Source: Prorocentrum cordatum
Lineage: Eukaryota; Sar; Dinophyceae; Prorocentrales; Prorocentraceae
Direction: 5' to 3'
NCBI GenBank assembly: GCA_963575745.1
Contig: CAUYUJ010005670.1
Location: forward strand, 77,001 to 141,000
Length of the DNA stretch: 64,000 bases
Below, piece by piece: positions 53,821 through 62,147 of this stretch (the first letter of the stretch is position 1; each line of letters starts with the position of its first letter). The position numbers and the translations under genes are program-made. Under the pieces are notes generated by a model. The model was not told where the DNA came from. It searched no databases and saw nothing but the letters and a program-made list of their open reading frames with translations.

Positions 53821-56800
53821 CAGCTGTTCAGCGTCCTGTTCACGCAAACGGGTCGTGTCCTCCAGGAGCTGCTTGTCGATATACGGCTCGACGATGTACG
53901 TATCGGTCGTGAAGGTCGCGGACTGTCCCGTCGCGGGTGGCCCCGCTGTCGCGTCAGCGGGTGGCCCCGCACTGACGGGGTCCTCTTCGTTCTCCGTCTC
54001 GGTGTAGCCATCTCGACTGCTGCGGGTCGTGAAGGTGTTCGTGACCGTGTGGCTCTTGGCCCCATCGTACAGCCCGCAGGGAATCGCAAGATGTCCCGAG
54101 GGAGTCTTCTTCGCCTTCAAGACCTTGGCGCCTCTTCCCAGCTTCAGGGTGTAGTCACCGCTGGGAAAGATGACCTTCTGGTAGCCCGGCTTCAACACGA
54201 TGATCGTATCACGTGCCTCCGTGGCTCCTAGGCCCCAGATAGCCGGGAGATTGGCGCCCGAGCGTTCTGCGATGTTGGAGGCATACTCCTCAATGCGGGG
54301 GCTCGCCTCGCTGGCGTACTGTACCCCGATCTTGAAGTTGCCCATCTTCCGACATATCGCAGCGCCCTCCCCAACACCATTGATGTAGAGGGTCTTGCTC
54401 AGGGTGCAGATGGCAGGTCGGTAATTGAACCTGGCCATTATCTCCTGGAAGGTCCGCGCCGCGTTGGATCCAATGATGTTAACATTAGAACCAATGTCCA
54501 ACATGAACGAGATACAGGGCATACCATCTTCATCAGGAAAGAATGTCCCATTGCGCGCTGCAAGAGCGACCTGTACGCCAGTGTGGTCGTTGGTGTGGTA
54601 CGTGATCTGCGATCCGAGTGTACCCCTCAACAGGCGCTGTTCAAGAACCCATTGACTCATGGTCAGCTCGGTGCACCACATCTGCTCGTACTGGCGGCGC
54701 TCCTCCACAGTAATCGGTTCCTGCTGGAGGACCCAATAGTTTGCAGATAGCGTGGACATCCATTCGCCTCCTGGTGGCAGCGCGTCAATATCGTCACGCG
54801 CGTACAGCCCCTCTGTGTCGATCATGAAGGTCGAATGGAACTGGGCTGCCTCTGCGCTCTCAGCGCTTGCCCGGCTTCTGGCGCTGACCGGGCTTGCCAC
54901 TCGAGAGGTCCTGGTCGATCCAGTTGGCCTCCGAATCCCGCCTCCGCTCCTGCCACTCCGCCTGATGTTAGCCTCCATGTTCCTCAAGAAACCTGGGTTT
55001 GGAGGTCCGTTAGCGGGTGGCCCCGCTTGGGCGGCGGGAGCCGCTGCAGCGGGTGGCCCCGCAGCTGGGGGCTCTTGCGCTCGGAGCGTGGGCAAGATCG
55101 GCATCTGAATGCCTTGTTCTGGCGCTGGCCAGGGGCATGCCTGTGCAGCTGGGGCACGTGCGGATGGCTCCGCCGATCGTGCGGCTCGAGCCTCCAGTGC
55201 CTCCACTGCTTCGCGTAGCCGACGCATTTCTCGGGCATCTGCAACGTGCCTTTCCTGCTGGCGCGCTTGGTCCGACTCAGCATCGCGCTGTCCAGCATAC
55301 GGGAAGTGTGCTATCACTATGCCCGGTCCACGGCATACGGCAAAGGGGGCCTCATTCGGCGCACCTGGCCGCTGATTGCGGACATGCTGCTGTGCAACAC
55401 GGTCCCAGCATATGTCGTGGAAGAAGTGCCCGCACGCCAGTCTCCACACTGTAGTGCCCATCTCGTAGTTGTCCATGCAGATTGGGCACTGAGTGAAGTT
55501 GTAGTCTGAGATGACTGGAGCAGGCAAGTCAGGGCGAGTCCGAGCTTGGCGCTCGAACGTGGTTTCGCCCTCCCGATATGGCGTCGGCGGCGGCCGTCTG
55601 TCTGGCCGTTCAGCAGGTGGCCCCGCTTCCGCGGGTGTCCCCGCTTGGGCCTCGCGCTCAATCCTTCTCTGGATCGCGCGTTGTTGGCGCAGCCTAGTGT
55701 TGTCACGAGCCTGCTGCCTGGATGCCAGTATCGCTTGCTGCGTGTTGTGCACGTCGCGGATGTAGTCTGGCATGCTGCCCATAGCGGCTGGCACCGCGAG
55801 ACCAGCTGGCTGAACTATGGTCTCGGGGTCCGTCGGCGTAGGCATGTAGGCGTAGTGTGGCATAGACTGCGCATCGACCGCTCGTGTAAACTGCAAACGA
55901 AACATCTCATTAGCTAGGTTCCGAGTGTATTCGTTCGCAGGTGGCCCCGCAATCATAGGAGTGTTATTCATCTGCGCGTAGTACTCAGGGTACATCGGCG
56001 CGTCCATGGCCGGCGCCTCTGCTGGACCGTGATTGTCCCATCCGTATATCGGGTGTGATGCTATTCCTGGAATAAACACCTGTCGATATGGATTCGTGGG
56101 ATCAGCATTTGGAGCATCTTCAGAAGTCCAACTCCAGAGAGGTCGAAAGTCGCCATGGTTTGTAACGTCTATGTTGCGGTTCCGCAACAGGCTGGGCACT
56201 CTTTCAGCTTGTTGTTGCAGAAAAGTAGCCTGTGCTCTTAAGTTAGCTGCCCGACGTTCGTAGTCTGAACCTTGCTGTCCGTCAGCGGGTGGCCCCGCTT
56301 GAGCGGGTGGCTCCGCAGGCGTTCGCTCAGCGGGTGACCCCGCAGCCGCTCCTCCTTCACTACCCCTCGGAGTGCCAAAGGGAGTGGTTGCTTGGAGTGC
56401 TGCCGCGAGTGCTGGATTTCCGCGAATCGCCTGGAGTCTTTGCCACAAGCTGTTCTCGCTCGTTTCAGACGGCGGAGTCCGGAACGGCGAGCCACCATCG
56501 GAGCCGCCCATAGGGACAAACCTCGCACCTCCAGCCTGCTGCGGAGGGCGTTGTGGCTGTGGTCCTAGGGCGCCTGGTGGCCCTGCAGGAGTGCGCAGGT
56601 TCCTCTGCTGTGCGTCTTGGATACCTGCATGCACCGCCCACGGGTCAGCACAGTATAGCTGATCGGTCAGTCCAGAAACGTCGGCTGGTGACAGGTAGCT
56701 GTTGAGGGCCTGGACCCATGTCTGCTGGTCCGGCCTCCAAGGAGATGCTACTGCGGCTACTGGCGTGACCACTTGCTGCCATGACCCATCCGAGGTGTCT

Positions 56801-59800
56801 GCCGCGGGTGTCCCCGCTCCTGCGGGTGGCCCCGCCTCAGGCATGACCTCGTCTTCCTGGGCATTTATCATGGGGACTGTCTGTGTGAGGTACGGTCGTG
56901 GAGCAACATCTTGCTCGGTCATGGTCAGGTTGAATGGGCGACCGCCCGTCTTAGTCCAGCCCTTTAGGTACATGGCGTGATCTTCCATCACACCCAAAGT
57001 TCTGTCACACATTTTAAATGGCAAGTAGTCCTCGGAGCAAATCCTGTCCGCGGGTTGGCCCCGCTTCCGCGATTTGTCATAAGCCAGCGGATTGCTCCAG
57101 GCTTCACCGACCCGGTATTTTGCAATGCTCACAATCTGAAGGATATGATCGGGCGGTATGCGGCCATTGTGGCCCCGTGTCATGACGATGTCATTCGCTG
57201 ACCTCCATAAAGAAAAGCCGCTGGACAACATCTTGCTGATACTGCAGAAGATGAGCACCTCAGAGTCAGGACGGATGCCCGGCTGAATCCTCGGGTCACC
57301 CGGGAGGTAGGGGCAGCCGTGAACGAACTGGCGCCCCCCCTGCCCCTTAGGGTTGTCCTGTGCGAGGCATGAAAGGCCATTATCAAGGATGCCCTTAACA
57401 TGCTCCCACTGTGTCCCGTGGATGAAGTATACTGGGTCATCTGGTTCCTTCATCCATGTCGTGATGGGCTTATAGAGCGACTCTGGGCAGTGGATGCCTG
57501 GGCTGCTATGGCCGCTCGTGGCTCTGATGAAGTCTTGTGGCCTGCGTGCCGTTGGTCGGAATCTGGGAGGTAGCTTCATGCTATCCTCGACGCATTTCAT
57601 CTGGAGCCTGCCCTTCTGCATGCCATGGTTGTCGATCATCTCGCAGCAGTTCAGCAACACCCAATGCACGTATGAACAGTGAGGGTTGCCCTTGATCAGC
57701 ACATCGTGCATGTCCCGGTAGCCTTTCCACTGATTGTTTTCAGTCCAGTTTGTCAGCAAGTCGTCAACAACAACCCAGCCATCGTATGGATCGAAAGTGT
57801 TAATCTTTTCGAAGTGTCGGCTGAATCCATCTTTCCAATACGGACTATGGCGTAGGGCTGTAGAGAACCATATTGACACCTTGGCCATTTGCCAATCGCG
57901 CGGCAGAGTCGGATCTGTGTTAAACTTCTCCATGACCTTCATGAGCTCTGCCTTATGCTGCGCGACGCGCAATGGCGGCCTGTCCCGCAACATATTGCCC
58001 ACGACTTGTTGTTCACGTTCCCATTCATTACGGCACTCGAAGTTACGACGATCAGGGCAATTGATGACCTCGTATCGATCTGTATCATCTCGAGTGACTC
58101 GTGGGTTTATGGTGCGTCCCGGGCCTCTGTCTTCAATGCCTTGCCAATATTCAATGGCTCCCAGAGGGATGTTCGTGAGAACAGACGACGCTGGTTGCCG
58201 ACGTGCGGGTGGCCCCGCTGCTGCAGCTGGCGCCGCTTTAGCGGGTGGCCCCGCAGAGCCTGCGGCTGCCGAGGCAGCTCCAGCGGATGACCCCGCACCA
58301 GGGTGCGGGTGACCTTGGTCAGCCAGCGCGTCGTCGGCTAGTTTCTGTCGGTCGTCAAATTCTTTGAGGGCTCTGAAGCGTTCTTCTCTTGAGAGAGTGC
58401 CTTCTGCGGGTGTCCCCGCTGCTGCAGCTGGCGCCGCTTTAGCGGGTGGCCCCGCAGAGCCCTTGTCCTCCTTACCTTTGGCGACTGCCTCTGCCCGCAC
58501 CGACCTCATCCCAGCCTCGGGCTTCGGTTGTGCTTTCATTCGTGCCGAGCCTGGTCGTGGTGCAAGGCGCGGCTGATGCAGAGTTGGAGTCCAGTCACCT
58601 CGGAAGGCTGCCTTAGGCTGGTCGCGAACTTCGTCCTTGACATCGCCTTGGGCAGCCGGTGGCATCGGGGTTGATGGTCCAGCAAAAGCCTTCCTCCTCT
58701 CCGTCACGGACGGGCCGGTTGGCTCTCCCTGCTCAGGGTCGTCCTTCTTGGCGATCCCTCTGGCCTTCGCACGCCCCTGTGCACCTTCGGGGCTCTTGGA
58801 AGGGTACCTCTTCGCAGGAGAAGGTGGAGACGAGGAGTCGGCTTCAGGTCCTGAAGGTGGTTCGTTGCCCTCGTCTGGTTGTGGACCAGGAGGGTCTTTA
58901 GGAGGGCCTTCTGGCTGGCCGTGATCATGGATGATCTGCCTCATCTGGTCGATGTTGGCAGTACCTTTTATGGCCAGCTTGTATTTGCCATTTTCGTGGC
59001 GGTAAAGTACCCTCGTGCAAAACCACTTCTGTGCCGAGGAGCTGTAGTACCAGCAGGCGCATCCATCAGGGAATGGATTCTCTGAGCCGTCTTCCGCCGC
59101 CCATTCTTCATTCAGTTCGGTCTGGTCAGTACCGGCGGCGGATTCGGCAGCAGATGCAACAGCCATCCACTCTTCGTCCGCGGACCCAGCGGCTGGCGCC
59201 GCGTCTGCGGGTGACCCCGCTTCTCCGCTGGATTCTGCGGGCGACCCCGCCTCTTTATGGAATCGGCGGTTCCACTCTTTGAGGCGATGGTCTTTGGGAA
59301 GCTGTTCCCAATTTTCCCTGACAGTGTCAGCAACCTCCTCGGTCATAGGGACGCGATCGGCTTCAGTGATGCGCTTTCCTCCTCCAGGGGCCTTCTTGTT
59401 AGGATCGTGGGCGGTGCCAGCGTCATCTCCATGAGACCAGTTCCAGGGGGTCTCACCGTAATGAGGGCTCCTGGAGGGGCGGTCCATTGGGCAGCCGCGC
59501 ATGTGACCTTTGAAAGGCTCGCATTGACATACTTGTTTCCTGTATGTCTTGCGATCGTTGATGATCTCCTGTTTCTTAGCCCTTCGGTCCCAAGCCTCTG
59601 GCGTTTTAGTCTTGCCACCTTTGGCACGTATTATCATGCCAGATTCGTTCCGTTTGCAGTGCTCCTTGGACCACCAGTGGCGGATCACGTCCATCGAGTA
59701 GCCGGGGTACCAATTGATGTACCACTCCGGCACGTACTGAGCGGATACACCTACGGAGTGCTCCGTGCTGTACGGGTAGCCAGATGCATCATGTGTAGGG

Positions 59801-60531
59801 CGTCGTGGAGCTGAACGGCTCCTCCCTCGGGTTGGCCCCGCTGACGCACTGCCACGTTCCATGGGCCTTTCATCTTCATGACGGTGCTCTGGGTCTCGGG
59901 GTGGCGATGGTCGTCTGTTCTTCTTTGCATGGCGCCTGTCCTCCGAGTCCTCTGAGCTGTCCTGGACCATGAATACGTGCTGATGCGGGCTTTGAAAGTA
60001 CCCGATGTCGGTTAGCTGCTCCATCGTGAGGTCGTTGAGGTCCATCTGGTCGCAGCCCTGCATGAATGCGTCCATAGACCAGGCGGGTGGCCCCGCTGCT
60101 GCAGCCGGCGCCGCTTCGGCGGGTGACCCCGCTAGAGCCTGGAGTGCAGTCAGCATCTGAGGTGCCGACATATCAGGATCCAGGAATGGACGCAGCCTTG
60201 CGGCTCCTGGGCGCGACAGCAGGTCGTTCATGGTTATCTGCTGATATGCTGGCGCACTCAGGAGCTGGATCGCTTCTGCGACCTGCTCTTGGAGCCTGAC
60301 CTTATAGTCCTCTTCGGCCTCTTCAGAGTCAGAATAGTCTGCGGGATGGCCCCGCATTTCGTCATCAGCGTCTCCCGCTTCCGAGCCGGCTTGCGAAAGA
60401 TCAGGCAGCAACGGCATGCCAATCACCTGCGGTGCCAGCGCGGCGGCGAGCTCCTCCTGTCGCCGGGGCGGTCTCAGCTTCGGAGATCTCGTCGTCGGCG
60501 GGTGGCCCCGCTGGAAGACCGAACCAGGCAT
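53773..60531 (-). CDS. Giant polyprotein ORF1: Tpt1/KptA-like, RING-like and protease-like regions (2252 codons)
   Basis: Second large frame of the element. Its first 25 or so codons are probably out of frame; coding sense starts near QEELAAALAPQV. Parts in order: acidic and RS-like linkers (about 60-450); a proline/alanine-rich region; a Tpt1/KptA-like domain at about 885-1140; a Q-rich region; a RING-type zinc domain at about 1682-1737; and a retropepsin-like region at about 2005-2150. The protease has the start motif FMLDIGSNVNIIG with Asp2012. In the phosphotransferase-like region the family signature is legible: ALRHSP (R894, H895), GWVVVDDLL, IRATSGHS (R1003), YFIHGTQWE, GRQFVHG (R1067), GIRPDSEVLI and SANDIVMTRG. 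The four residues that family members use for NAD-dependent removal of an RNA 2'-phosphate appear present. AGPPA and AGTPA inserts from GC hairpins recur throughout. The frame shifts +1 near 53815, so the stop at 53773 is probably not the true protein end. Confidence 0.85.
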   Translation of the reverse strand: MPGSVFQRGHPPTTRSPKLRPPRRQEELAAALAPQVIGMPLLPDLSQAGSEAGDADDEMRGHPADYSDSEEAEEDYKVRLQEQVAEAIQLLSAPAYQQITMNDLLSRPGAARLRPFLDPDMSAPQMLTALQALAGSPAEAAPAAAAGPPAWSMDAFMQGCDQMDLNDLTMEQLTDIGYFQSPHQHVFMVQDSSEDSEDRRHAKKNRRPSPPRDPEHRHEDERPMERGSASAGPTRGRSRSAPRRPTHDASGYPYSTEHSVGVSAQYVPEWYINWYPGYSMDVIRHWWSKEHCKRNESGMIIRAKGGKTKTPEAWDRRAKKQEIINDRKTYRKQVCQCEPFKGHMRGCPMDRPSRSPHYGETPWNWSHGDDAGTAHDPNKKAPGGGKRITEADRVPMTEEVADTVRENWEQLPKDHRLKEWNRRFHKEAGSPAESSGEAGSPADAAPAAGSADEEWMAVASAAESAAGTDQTELNEEWAAEDGSENPFPDGCACWYYSSSAQKWFCTRVLYRHENGKYKLAIKGTANIDQMRQIIHDHGQPEGPPKDPPGPQPDEGNEPPSGPEADSSSPPSPAKRYPSKSPEGAQGRAKARGIAKKDDPEQGEPTGPSVTERRKAFAGPSTPMPPAAQGDVKDEVRDQPKAAFRGDWTPTLHQPRLAPRPGSARMKAQPKPEAGMRSVRAEAVAKGKEDKGSAGPPAKAAPAAAAGTPAEGTLSREERFRALKEFDDRQKLADDALADQGHPHPGAGSSAGAASAAAGSAGPPAKAAPAAAAGPPARRQPASSVLTNIPLGAIEYWQGIEDRGPGRTINPRVTRDDTDRYEVINCPDRRNFECRNEWEREQQVVGNMLRDRPPLRVAQHKAELMKVMEKFNTDPTLPRDWQMAKVSIWFSTALRHSPYWKDGFSRHFEKINTFDPYDGWVVVDDLLTNWTENNQWKGYRDMHDVLIKGNPHCSYVHWVLLNCCEMIDNHGMQKGRLQMKCVEDSMKLPPRFRPTARRPQDFIRATSGHSSPGIHCPESLYKPITTWMKEPDDPVYFIHGTQWEHVKGILDNGLSCLAQDNPKGQGGRQFVHGCPYLPGDPRIQPGIRPDSEVLIFCSISKMLSSGFSLWRSANDIVMTRGHNGRIPPDHILQIVSIAKYRVGEAWSNPLAYDKSRKRGQPADRICSEDYLPFKMCDRTLGVMEDHAMYLKGWTKTGGRPFNLTMTEQDVAPRPYLTQTVPMINAQEDEVMPEAGPPAGAGTPAADTSDGSWQQVVTPVAAVASPWRPDQQTWVQALNSYLSPADVSGLTDQLYCADPWAVHAGIQDAQQRNLRTPAGPPGALGPQPQRPPQQAGGARFVPMGGSDGGSPFRTPPSETSENSLWQRLQAIRGNPALAAALQATTPFGTPRGSEGGAAAGSPAERTPAEPPAQAGPPADGQQGSDYERRAANLRAQATFLQQQAERVPSLLRNRNIDVTNHGDFRPLWSWTSEDAPNADPTNPYRQVFIPGIASHPIYGWDNHGPAEAPAMDAPMYPEYYAQMNNTPMIAGPPANEYTRNLANEMFRLQFTRAVDAQSMPHYAYMPTPTDPETIVQPAGLAVPAAMGSMPDYIRDVHNTQQAILASRQQARDNTRLRQQRAIQRRIEREAQAGTPAEAGPPAERPDRRPPPTPYREGETTFERQARTRPDLPAPVISDYNFTQCPICMDNYEMGTTVWRLACGHFFHDICWDRVAQQHVRNQRPGAPNEAPFAVCRGPGIVIAHFPYAGQRDAESDQARQQERHVADAREMRRLREAVEALEARAARSAEPSARAPAAQACPWPAPEQGIQMPILPTLRAQEPPAAGPPAAAAPAAQAGPPANGPPNPGFLRNMEANIRRSGRSGGGIRRPTGSTRTSRVASPVSARSRASAESAEAAQFHSTFMIDTEGLYARDDIDALPPGGEWMSTLSANYWVLQQEPITVEERRQYEQMWCTELTMSQWVLEQRLLRGTLGSQITYHTNDHTGVQVALAARNGTFFPDEDGMPCISFMLDIGSNVNIIGSNAARTFQEIMARFNYRPAICTLSKTLYINGVGEGAAICRKMGNFKIGVQYASEASPRIEEYASNIAERSGANLPAIWGLGATEARDTIIVLKPGYQKVIFPSGDYTLKLGRGAKVLKAKKTPSGHLAIPCGLYDGAKSHTVTNTFTTRSSRDGYTETENEEDPVSAGPPADATAGPPATGQSATFTTDTYIVEPYIDKQLLEDTTRLREQDAEQLVGGPTGSRRDLAPTS
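58205..58254 (-). repeat. Three-hairpin composite unit, copy 1
   Basis: Hairpins at 58205 (loop TGGC), 58223 (one mismatch) and 58241 (TGGC), joined by CTGCTGCA-type spacers. Nearly identical to 58406-58455, 201 bp away, so the composite moved or duplicated as a block. Confidence 0.8.
58406..58455 (-). repeat. Three-hairpin composite unit, copy 2
   Basis: Hairpins at 58406 (loop TGTC), 58424 (one mismatch) and 58442 (TGGC), with the same spacing and spacers as copy 1. Confidence 0.8.
60083..60132 (-). repeat. Three-hairpin composite unit, copy 3
   Basis: Hairpins at 60083 (loop TGGC), 60101 (loop CGGC, one mismatch) and 60119 (TGAC). Same order and spacing as copies 1 and 2, with several substitutions. 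Confidence 0.78.
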
Positions 60532-60778
60532 TGAACGCGACCTCGTCGACTTCGTCCCAGCCGTGGAACTCGTCGAAGAGGGTCACCGCGTACTCTTCCA
60601 AGGCTACGGTCACATCAGCGTAGCGGGCCATCACGTAGTACGTGGAGGAGCCCGCGGCGGGAGCCGCTTCTGGATTGACGTAAAACTCGTAGTCAATGTA
60701 GTCTATGTCATCCATAAAAGAGTTTTGAGCCAAATGTACGGATCCCTTTCCTTTCCCCTTCGGGCAATGATCGCGCAA
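60401..60778 (-). CDS. Gag-ORF1 linking frame (about 125 codons)
   Basis: Open frame with no ATG at its start, entered by a +1 shift from Gag. It begins with the last zinc-knuckle cysteine and a KGKGKG tail, then an acidic, tyrosine-rich stretch (DDIDYIDYEFY) and an AGPPADDEIS segment, all typical of coding sequence. From about 60470 the sense moves +1 again into the 2252-codon ORF; this frame then runs to a stop at 60401 with meaningless arginine-rich sequence. I read it as a piece of one Gag-ORF1 polyprotein broken by two single-base shifts. Either programmed frameshifting or base errors in homopolymers (T7, C4) would explain it. Confidence 0.6.
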   Translation of the reverse strand: MRDHCPKGKGKGSVHLAQNSFMDDIDYIDYEFYVNPEAAPAAGSSTYYVMARYADVTVALEEYAVTLFDEFHGWDEVDEVAFNAWFGLPAGPPADDEISEAETAPATGGARRRAGTAGDWHAVAA

Positions 60779-62147
60779 AAAAATGCTCTGTACTACCGCA
60801 TGTGTGACACTTCATTGTGTTGCCAGAAGCGCCCCTAGGGTTGCCCCTCCGCCCTTTTCCCTTGCCAGAGGTCCGCCTGTGACCCCGACCTTTGCCTCCG
60901 ATAAGAACTTCTTCAAAAACTATGTCAGTTAAGGGCGTGAGGAAAGCAGTGATACCCCTACCATGCATACGGCGTCTGCGACCCCCTTTGCCACGACCCT
61001 TTCCATAACGTTTGAAATGTCGGCGTGCTGCACGTCTCACTTTTCTGACCGGTTTCTTCATAAAGCGCCTCCAACGGCGTTTTGATTTGCGATGAGCCAT
61101 AAAAGCGGCTTCCGCTCTTTGTTGTTCAGAAAGGTGAGTGTCATCAGCTGGATAGTCATTACCAGCAGAGACTATACCATTGTGATCACCGTCAGATGAG
61201 GTATCTGTGTCAGTGCCAGATTCAAACGGAGAGGGTGGCTGAGACCCTTGAGCGGATGACTCCGCTTGGCCCCAGAGGGTTGCGCCCGAGGGCGGGCTTG
61301 CAGTGTAGGCGGCGCCCGGCGTGTAGTTCGACCAGGCGTTCGCCTCCGCTGCCTCTGCCGATGCCTGGCCGGTCTGCCCTAAGAAGGCAGTGGCCTCGTT
61401 GGGCATATCGGCTGGATCAGCCCAGGGACTTGGTTCGCCAGGACCAGCGGGTGACCCCGCAGTCGTAGCGTAGACACCTGCGCGCGCGTGGTGCCCTGCG
61501 AAGATACCCGCAATGTTGCCAGGAGAGCGCTCGGCAACATGCCCGTAGTTCCTCATCCTGGTCAGCAGCCTATCATAGTCTGCTTGTGTTCTGGGCATCT
61601 GATGATTAAAGGGCTCCAGCAGGTGTTGGGCTCGTGACGCGCCAACGCCTAACGCTCTGAAAAGGATCAGCGTTAGGATCTGAAAGTTGGGGATGACAAA
61701 GCCAACAGAGTTAGCCTCGTCACGGGCCATCTCGAATCGAGCTAACACTGAGTCGATTCGCTCGCCCCTTTCGACGCGAAAGTCGATAAGGGCAGTGCCA
61801 GAGTTGAGCTGGCGCTCATCTTCCAGATTTTCAAATTTGGTGCTCAGTAGGTACAGTATGTAAGTAACTGCATCCGTTGGCTGTCCGTTGACAGTTACAC
61901 CATAATTGATGATCTGGGAGGGGACCTGCATGGCGATACGACGAGCAAGGCCTTGAAGGCCACGTTGTAGTGCTGCAGCTTGCTGAGGTGGCGTCATATT
62001 GCCGCTCGTCACGTTTATCCATGCATGTACTTCGCGAACGTACTCGCGAAAGGGCGTAGTACCGGCTGGGTCCCAGAAGGGCCGGTAGTACGCGTGTCGT
62101 CCATCCCCTGCCGCATGTAGCCCACAGCACATCCCATTATCACCCAT
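60708..62147 (-). CDS. gag: Gag capsid/nucleocapsid protein (479 aa)
   Basis: Forms the particle and binds the element RNA. The ATG at 62147 is the first in frame after the leader. Residues about 20-200 resemble the Copia Gag fold: tryptophan-containing start, a LSTKFENLEDERQLNSG-type block, and a run of amphipathic helices. A basic stretch (about 350-400, many KRR and GKGRG) precedes a zinc knuckle near the C-terminus: CHTCGSTEH, then C-x2-C-x4-H. In this frame the last ligand is missing. A +1 shift at the T7 run (sense strand, around 60777-60783) restores a cysteine in the next frame (RDHCPKGKGKG), giving C-x2-C-x4-H-x5-C. So the Gag reading frame probably continues into the following ORF rather than ending at 60708. 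GC hairpins at 61252 and 61447 add alanine/proline-rich inserts. Confidence 0.82.
   Translation of the reverse strand: MGDNGMCCGLHAAGDGRHAYYRPFWDPAGTTPFREYVREVHAWINVTSGNMTPPQQAAALQRGLQGLARRIAMQVPSQIINYGVTVNGQPTDAVTYILYLLSTKFENLEDERQLNSGTALIDFRVERGERIDSVLARFEMARDEANSVGFVIPNFQILTLILFRALGVGASRAQHLLEPFNHQMPRTQADYDRLLTRMRNYGHVAERSPGNIAGIFAGHHARAGVYATTAGSPAGPGEPSPWADPADMPNEATAFLGQTGQASAEAAEANAWSNYTPGAAYTASPPSGATLWGQAESSAQGSQPPSPFESGTDTDTSSDGDHNGIVSAGNDYPADDTHLSEQQRAEAAFMAHRKSKRRWRRFMKKPVRKVRRAARRHFKRYGKGRGKGGRRRRMHGRGITAFLTPLTDIVFEEVLIGGKGRGHRRTSGKGKGRRGNPRGASGNTMKCHTCGSTEHFFARSLPEGERKGIRTFGSKLFYG

Noticed and set aside
60722-60742. Second spliced-leader-like sequence (TTGAGCCAAATGTACGG)
   Set aside because: It needs three deleted bases to match and lies inside the coding Gag-ORF1 link (SVHLAQNS), so chance is likelier.
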